A stretch of 63,878 bases of DNA from Acidobacteriota bacterium (lineage in GTDB: Bacteria > Acidobacteriota > Thermoanaerobaculia > Multivoradales > JAHZIX01), in assembly GCA_034211275.1 (NCBI GenBank), contig JAXHTF010000014.1:1-63878 (forward strand). The letters run 5' to 3'. Position numbers and translations under genes: made by a program. The notes under the pieces were generated by a model, which saw only the letters and a list, made by a program, of their open reading frames with translations, did not search any database and had not been told where the DNA came from. How positions within the stretch are numbered: position 1 is the stretch's first letter; the number at the start of each line of letters is the position of its first letter. Shown here one piece after another: positions 61,071 through 63,878 of the stretch.

Positions 61071-61355
61071 GGCTTTCGGTTGGGAATGGCTACGGCTGAA
61101 TACATGGCATGGATCTTGTAGTTCATAGAGGCCGTTCGGATCAAACCGCCCGGAGATCGATTTCTACCCCGCTGAGTGGCAAGGCCGAGAATCTCGAGGC
61201 CATCGCGAGGTCGAGATCCACGGTGGGGGAGCCGAAATCGAGTTGCGAGCTCAATCGTTGGAGGTCGGATAGCCGGCCTCGAGTTTTTCATAGAGAACCT
61301 AAATTTGCTCCTCATCCCCGGTGGGGGTGAGCGCGAAGATCTAGGGGAGGCATTG

Positions 61356-63878
61356 ATGTCCACGTCTTTTCGTTCTCTTTTCGCCGTTCTAGCGCTGCTC
61401 TTGGTGATGCCGGTCACGGCCGCACTCAGCACGGCGCCCCAACCTGCGACCAGTATCGAGGAGCTGGCCCGGCAGCAGTTCGACGCTGCCATGGAGCAAG
61501 GGCGCTGGGCGCCCCCGGCTTCGAATCTGCAGTCGGTAGCCGCCGGGATCGGCGGTCTGGAGACCACCTCGCCCCGCTGTCTGCCCAGCTGCGCCGCCGA
61601 CGACGGCCGCTTCCTGGCGGTAGCGGCGGGTGCTGCTTTGGTCACCCTCAGCGACTCCTCCTTGGACGTCCAGATGGCTTCGCCGGGAGATCTGGCGAGC
61701 TTCTCGGTGGGCGTCTTCGACGGTGACGCCAACGCCGCCAACGGCAACTGGGATATCGGTAGCGCTCCCTACACCTACACCCTGTACGCGGACGCCAGCC
61801 GGGACGGCAGCGACCCCACCGTGGTGGCCGGGCCCTTCACCAGCGCTTCCATGCCCAACAATGGTTGGTTCGATTTCACCGTGGTCAACCACCCTGCGGC
61901 TCAGACCCCCAGCGGCAACTACTTCTACCGCCTACGGGTGGAGAATCAGGACCCGGCGCTGACGGTGCTCAACTCCTTCAAGCTGCGCTCTGACGGCGTC
62001 GCTACCATCGAGGTGGCGCAGCAGCCGTTTGGTTTCTACGCTCCGATTCAGAGCTTCGGCGATGCTCAGATCATCTTCCCCGATTTCCCCACCTACGATC
62101 CCAACGCGGGATCGGGAGATTTGGGTTACACCACCTACGACGGCACCTTCGACTTCTTCATCGACGTTGCCAGCCGGGAGGACGACCTGGTGATCTGGGG
62201 TGGTGACCTGGACCGCGGCTCCTACAACGGGGTCGACTTGGATACCGATGATCCCGACACTCCCAACGCTCCCTTCCTGCCCGATTGGGCCACCGATGAC
62301 ACAGTGCCGGAGGGGGTTGCCGTGGGCCTGCCCGGGACCACCGGCAATCCGGCGGACGACACCAGCCCGGTGGGTCTGGGGGTCTACCTGGTGCGCTCGC
62401 CGTCCATCGAGTTCACCCTCGAGGCGCCGGACGGAGCGGAGTACGACAACTTCAACCCCTCCGGCAACCAGGAGTGGGAGCAGTATCGTCTGACCACCGG
62501 GGTCTTCGACCCGGCCACCGCTGATGCTCCTGCCGCCGATCTGCCGCCGGGGGTCTACACCATCCGGGTGCGCGGCGTGGACATGCAGAATCTGAACTTC
62601 TGGCGCTTCTTCCACCCGCTCCTCTGCGTCGACGATCAGGGTGTGCCCTGTGAGCCCCTACGCTCCTTCCTGCTGGGAGACCGGGTGTGGATGGACCTCG
62701 ACGGCAATGGCGTCCAGGACGCCGGTGAGCCGGGCATCGAGGGCGTGGAGCTGGAGCTTCTGGACTCCGATGGGGATGTGCTGGGCACCGCCGTCACCGA
62801 CGCGGACGGTCTCTACACCTTCCCGGTGGACGCCGGCGTCTACTCGGTGGCCGTGGCCGACTCCAACTTCGGAGCCGGCGGCGCCCTCGACGGTCTCGAG
62901 CTGACCAGCGGTTTCGACCAATTCGACGCCGAGGTGGTGGACGACAACATCCTGACCTTGGACTTCGGCTACGTGGCCAACGGCTCCATCGGCAACTTCG
63001 TCTGGTACGACGCCAACGGCGACGGCATCTTCAACGAGGATCCGGGCAGCGGTCTGGGCGGCGTGGTGCTGACCCTCACCGAGGCCGGTGACGACGGTGT
63101 GTTGGGGACCGGCGATGACGTCACCGTCGGGACCACCGTCACCGACGCCGGCGGCGTCTACGACTTCCTCAATCTTCCGTCGGGCCTCTACCAGGTCGAC
63201 GTGGACGAGGCCACGGTGCCGGACAACTTGGTGCTGTCCACCGGCAACGAGCCCTTCGTGGTGGCTCTGGCCCCCGGCGAGGACTTCGACGACGCCGATT
63301 TCGGCTACGCGCCGGACATCGCCGGCTGCTCCGCCTGTGACGGCAAGGTCACCGAGCTCACCATGCGCTACTTCGGTGATGCCGACGGTGTGCAGGTGGA
63401 GATTCGCATCCGCAACAAGGGCACCCTGCTCTACTCCGGTGTTCTCGACAGCGGCGACGTCTTCAGCTTCGTCGGTCAGGACAAGAAGGGAACCGTGGGG
63501 CCGGCCATCGAGATCTTCGTCGACGGCCAGTACGTCGCCATGCTGCACACCAGCTGCTCCGAGCCCATCGGCCCGGGCACGGTGGCCGGTGACTTCGTGG
63601 TGCTGGCGGGGAGCAGCCGCAATGGCGGTGCTCTGTGCCCGGTGGATGGTAGCGGCGGTGGCGGGGACCCCGATCCCGGCGATTGCGCTGATTGCGACGG
63701 CAAGGTGACTGCGCTGACCCTCGAGTACTTGGGCTCCACCAGCGCCTTCGTGGAGGTCTACGCCAGAAAGGGCGGCGGCGTGCGCTTCGCCGGTATCGTG
63801 TTCCCCGGTGAGACCTTCAGCTTCACCGGCGACGACAAGAAGGGCACCCTGGGGCCGTCCATCGACATCGATGTCGAT
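61356..63878 (+). CDS. Secreted repeat protein, paralog 3 (3'-truncated by window end)
   Basis: This frame is open from ATG 61356 to the last base (841 residues seen). GGGGAGG lies five bases upstream, and a signal peptide fills ~1-25. The layout follows paralog 2: the shared ~400-residue region (RCLPSC, DDGRFLAV, NGNWDIGSAP, QQPFGFYA, NPSGNQEWEQ, VDMQNLNFWRFF), two SdrD-B-like domains (GDRVWMDLDGNGVQDAGEPG; NFVWYDANGDGIFNEDPG), one full CxxC-GKVT repeat and most of a second. It shares more sequence with paralog 2 than with paralog 1, including a nearly identical 131-base block. The function is unknown. The true C-terminus is outside the window. Confidence 0.85.
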   Translation, partial: MSTSFRSLFAVLALLLVMPVTAALSTAPQPATSIEELARQQFDAAMEQGRWAPPASNLQSVAAGIGGLETTSPRCLPSCAADDGRFLAVAAGAALVTLSDSSLDVQMASPGDLASFSVGVFDGDANAANGNWDIGSAPYTYTLYADASRDGSDPTVVAGPFTSASMPNNGWFDFTVVNHPAAQTPSGNYFYRLRVENQDPALTVLNSFKLRSDGVATIEVAQQPFGFYAPIQSFGDAQIIFPDFPTYDPNAGSGDLGYTTYDGTFDFFIDVASREDDLVIWGGDLDRGSYNGVDLDTDDPDTPNAPFLPDWATDDTVPEGVAVGLPGTTGNPADDTSPVGLGVYLVRSPSIEFTLEAPDGAEYDNFNPSGNQEWEQYRLTTGVFDPATADAPAADLPPGVYTIRVRGVDMQNLNFWRFFHPLLCVDDQGVPCEPLRSFLLGDRVWMDLDGNGVQDAGEPGIEGVELELLDSDGDVLGTAVTDADGLYTFPVDAGVYSVAVADSNFGAGGALDGLELTSGFDQFDAEVVDDNILTLDFGYVANGSIGNFVWYDANGDGIFNEDPGSGLGGVVLTLTEAGDDGVLGTGDDVTVGTTVTDAGGVYDFLNLPSGLYQVDVDEATVPDNLVLSTGNEPFVVALAPGEDFDDADFGYAPDIAGCSACDGKVTELTMRYFGDADGVQVEIRIRNKGTLLYSGVLDSGDVFSFVGQDKKGTVGPAIEIFVDGQYVAMLHTSCSEPIGPGTVAGDFVVLAGSSRNGGALCPVDGSGGGGDPDPGDCADCDGKVTALTLEYLGSTSAFVEVYARKGGGVRFAGIVFPGETFSFTGDDKKGTLGPSIDIDVD
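63492..63622 (+). repeat. 131-bp near-identical segment shared by paralogs 2 and 3 (copy 2)
   Basis: This is the partner of 57551-57681, with 130 of 131 bases identical and in the same reading frame. Confidence 0.85.

Larger units (their letters stand above)
60549..61355. other. 807-bp intergenic region between regulator and paralog 3
   Basis: I see no convincing gene here; short open frames lack ribosome sites and recognisable sequence. It holds a SARP-type box (60707-60723), a possible plus-strand terminator (60891-60934) and a structured GC-rich block (60972-61070). Its base composition is less GC-rich than the coding regions. The length of this leader before paralog 3, compared with the short leaders of paralogs 1 and 2, is unusual. 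Confidence 0.7.

Noticed and set aside
61109-61330. 73-codon frame in the intergenic region
   Set aside because: It has no ribosome site, no recognisable sequence and atypical composition.

Overview
The window is very GC-rich and gene-dense. It looks like a contig end from an Acidobacteriota-type bacterium. The best clue is an ADOP-type orphan permease (41566-43995), a family expanded in that phylum; a myxobacterium is the main alternative. Bases 1-37 are almost pure G, probably an assembly artefact, and the first gene is cut there.

Bases ~38-41387 encode five consecutive plus-strand megasynthase genes of a hybrid NRPS/PKS. Read in gene order the domains are: (C)-A-PCP-C | C*-A-PCP-C-A-PCP-C-A-PCP-C-A-PCP-E | C-A-PCP | KS-AT-ACP-aminotransferase-luciferase-like monooxygenase-C-A-PCP-C | C*-A[FkbM methyltransferase]-PCP-C-A-PCP-TE. 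C* marks a condensation-like domain without the HHxxxDG motif. Adenylation codes read by eye suggest Gly-Gln-Gly-Ser-(D-X)-hydrophobic-[malonyl-derived C2]-X-Gln-Gly, with earlier residues lost upstream. The polyketide module has no ketoreductase but carries a transaminase and an FMN-type monooxygenase. These pairs are known from microginin/puwainaphycin-type enzymes at the start of an assembly line; here the pair sits in the middle of a peptide line, predicting an internal alpha-hydroxy-beta-amino extension next to an amino acid.

Bases 41566-46782 hold probable export and accessory genes: the ADOP permease, a SyrD/PvdE-type cyclic-peptide ABC exporter, and a membrane-anchored transglutaminase-like protein with a Cys-His-Asp triad. 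Bases 46942-51887 are housekeeping: bifunctional ribBA, a GT4-type glycosyltransferase, and groES-groEL behind a sigma70-like promoter and a perfect CIRCE operator, ending in an intrinsic terminator.

Bases 52155-63878 carry three paralogous secreted proteins (the last runs off the window). They share an unclassified ~400-residue N-terminal region followed by SdrD-B-like and other repeat domains. A minus-strand AfsR/SARP-type regulator (BTAD plus AAA ATPase) lies between the second and third. CTGACG-type direct repeats with an 11-bp period, the geometry of SARP operators, lie upstream of the first two paralogs and in the regulator/third-paralog intergenic region, suggesting one regulon.
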